Assembly (NCBI GenBank): GCA_030523905.1
Contig: JAUNHO010000073.1
Coordinates: 1 to 6,022 of the forward strand
Origin: Bergeyella zoohelcum
Lineage (GTDB): Bacteria; Bacteroidota; Bacteroidia; Flavobacteriales; Weeksellaceae
Length of the DNA stretch: 6,022 nucleotides
Reading direction: 5' to 3'
In this document: positions 4,813 through 6,022 of the stretch, piece after piece
Position numbering within the stretch: position 1 is the first letter of the stretch
How the letters are laid out: the number at the start of each line of letters is the position of its first letter
Translations under genes and position numbers: made by a program
The notes under the pieces: generated by a model
What the model was told of the DNA's origin: nothing
The model's input: the letters and a program-made list of their open reading frames with translations, nothing else
Database searches by the model: none

Positions 4813-6022
4813 ATGAGAAAAAATATTAAGAATATCATAAAAACTTTCTTGTTCTTGTGTGCAGGAAGTTTTGTGCTGTATAGCTGTGAGACAGATGCAG
4901 ACCAGCTGGGTTCGCAGTTTTTTGAGGGTACATCAGCACAAGGTGAGCAGGTAGCGTATGACATTATTACCTATAATGTAAGCAATAATGATACGATAAG
5001 AACCGATGCTTCTAAACTGACTTATGCTACCTTGGGAGCGTTTAATGAAAACCAGTTTGGGCTTCAAAAATCTAGTTTTGTATCGCAGGTGAGATTGTCA
5101 TCATACAACCCTAGTTTTGGGACTTCGCCTGTGATAGACTCTGTGGTGATGGAGTTCAAGCCACTTTACGCTTCGGATACAGTAACGACTTCTACCGATG
5201 AAAATTATACTTACTCTGATGAAAAAATCCCAGCGAAAAAAGTGGTAAATACCTATCCTATTAGTAAATATGGGAAAACTAATTCTACGATGACTTTGCA
5301 AGTCTATGAGGTAGATGACTATTTGGGAAGTTATAATGATGAGGTTTATTCTAATAAATCGGTGAGTTATAGCACTTTATTGGGTGAGAAAAATCTTACA
5401 GGAACGGTGAGTTCGGTAGCGATTACCAAAGATTCTGATAATTCTTCACTTCTTTCCAGAGATGCAGCTGTTAGAATACCGCTTGATGCGTCTTTCTTTC
5501 AGTCTAAAATAATGAACAAGCAAGGACAGGCAGAGCTAGCCGATGCCGCGAGTTTCATTAGATATTTCAAAGGGATAAGGCTTTCCGTAAAGGAAAATAA
5601 TGGCTATATAATGAGATTTACGCCGAATGATACCAAAATTACTATCTATTATAAAAATACTGATAGCACCACTCCAGCCACTTTGGAACTAAGTATGGGA
5701 GCGGGAAGTGCAAAATACAATCAGATAGAGTACGACCGTACTGGTACGCCTTTGGCCTCGTTATCTTCTACACCGAATTATACCAATGGAGATGCGAAAA
5801 TCTATGCTCAAGGTATGGGTGGGCCGAGCATTGGGGTAAGGATTCCAGCCGAGAAAATAGCGGAAATTAGGACTTTGTACAACCAAAATAAAATTGGTAT
5901 TATCTCTGCAAAAGTGCGTCTGTATGTAGATAATTCCGTTTGGAATAATACCTATGCAAAGCCACAAACTTTCACGGCGGCATACTATACACCATCTACA
6001 AAAACTGCTGATTTATCGGCTT
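4813..6022 (+). CDS. DUF4270 family lipoprotein, 5' part (3' end outside window)
   Basis: Partial: ATG at 4813, open for 403 codons to the right edge. It starts with basic residues (MRKNIKNIIK), a hydrophobic core and lipobox LYSC with Cys25, so it is an exported lipoprotein. The residues after the Cys (ETDADQLGSQFF) are acidic but lack the Lys of the strict surface-export motif seen in the lipoprotein at 732. The body is rich in Thr, Ser, Tyr and Asn with alternating hydrophobic residues, suggesting beta structure. DUF4270 hallmarks are the C-x-D..LG.. start, VIDSVVMEF (about residues 107-115) and QGMGGPSIGVRIP in the C-terminal half. The function of the family is not known to me; it is confined largely to Bacteroidota. 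The start is 15 nt after the GT5-like stop, so the two are likely co-transcribed. In related genomes I recall the same adjacency, which is from memory and unverified here. Confidence 0.85.
   Translation, partial: MRKNIKNIIKTFLFLCAGSFVLYSCETDADQLGSQFFEGTSAQGEQVAYDIITYNVSNNDTIRTDASKLTYATLGAFNENQFGLQKSSFVSQVRLSSYNPSFGTSPVIDSVVMEFKPLYASDTVTTSTDENYTYSDEKIPAKKVVNTYPISKYGKTNSTMTLQVYEVDDYLGSYNDEVYSNKSVSYSTLLGEKNLTGTVSSVAITKDSDNSSLLSRDAAVRIPLDASFFQSKIMNKQGQAELADAASFIRYFKGIRLSVKENNGYIMRFTPNDTKITIYYKNTDSTTPATLELSMGAGSAKYNQIEYDRTGTPLASLSSTPNYTNGDAKIYAQGMGGPSIGVRIPAEKIAEIRTLYNQNKIGIISAKVRLYVDNSVWNNTYAKPQTFTAAYYTPSTKTADLSA

Noticed and set aside
4299..5967. Minus-strand frames inside the GT5-like and DUF4270 genes
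   Set aside because: They are antisense shadows with no start context, no domain and no matching promoter; the plus-strand genes explain the sequence.

Overview
The window looks like a chromosomal segment of a low-GC Bacteroidota, most likely class Flavobacteriia (Weeksellaceae-like, e.g. the Riemerella/Chryseobacterium group). The reasons are the Bacteroidota promoter elements (TAnnTTTG -7 boxes), A-rich leaders without clear Shine-Dalgarno sites, tRNA genes without an encoded CCA, lipoprotein signals including one with a surface-export motif, and the block panC / short glycogen-synthase-like protein / DUF4270 lipoprotein, which I recall as typical of this class. Genus-level placement is inference.

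Layout. 1-612 (+): 3' part of an alpha/beta hydrolase gene that enters from the left. 668-702: bidirectional terminator. 732-1451 (-): a lipoprotein with a probable degenerate FKBP-like C-terminus. 1499-1936 (+): a small Hsp15-like S4 RNA-binding protein, divergent from the lipoprotein across only 47 bp. 1908-2429 (-): shikimate kinase (aroK), whose 3' end overlaps the S4 gene by 29 bp. 2460-2942 (+): a tRNA operon with a very clear promoter, tRNA-Lys(UUU), tRNA-Leu(GAG), a second tRNA-Lys(UUU) and a strong intrinsic terminator. 3011-3865 (-): pantothenate synthetase (panC) with its own terminator. 4027-4797 (+): a 256-aa protein that corresponds only to the N-terminal half of a GT5 glycogen/starch synthase, with key motifs eroded. 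4813-6022 (+): a DUF4270 lipoprotein that runs off the right edge; it has no stop in the window.

The genes are mostly housekeeping: chorismate synthesis (aroK), pantothenate/CoA synthesis (panC), translation (tRNAs, S4 protein) and envelope lipoproteins. I see no mobile element, CRISPR array, phage gene or defence system. The least explained unit is the tight pair at 4027-6022, where a probably non-catalytic glycogen-synthase-like domain is co-transcribed with a DUF4270 lipoprotein. The tandem tRNA-Lys genes, which differ by two compensatory base-pair swaps, are a second clean observation.
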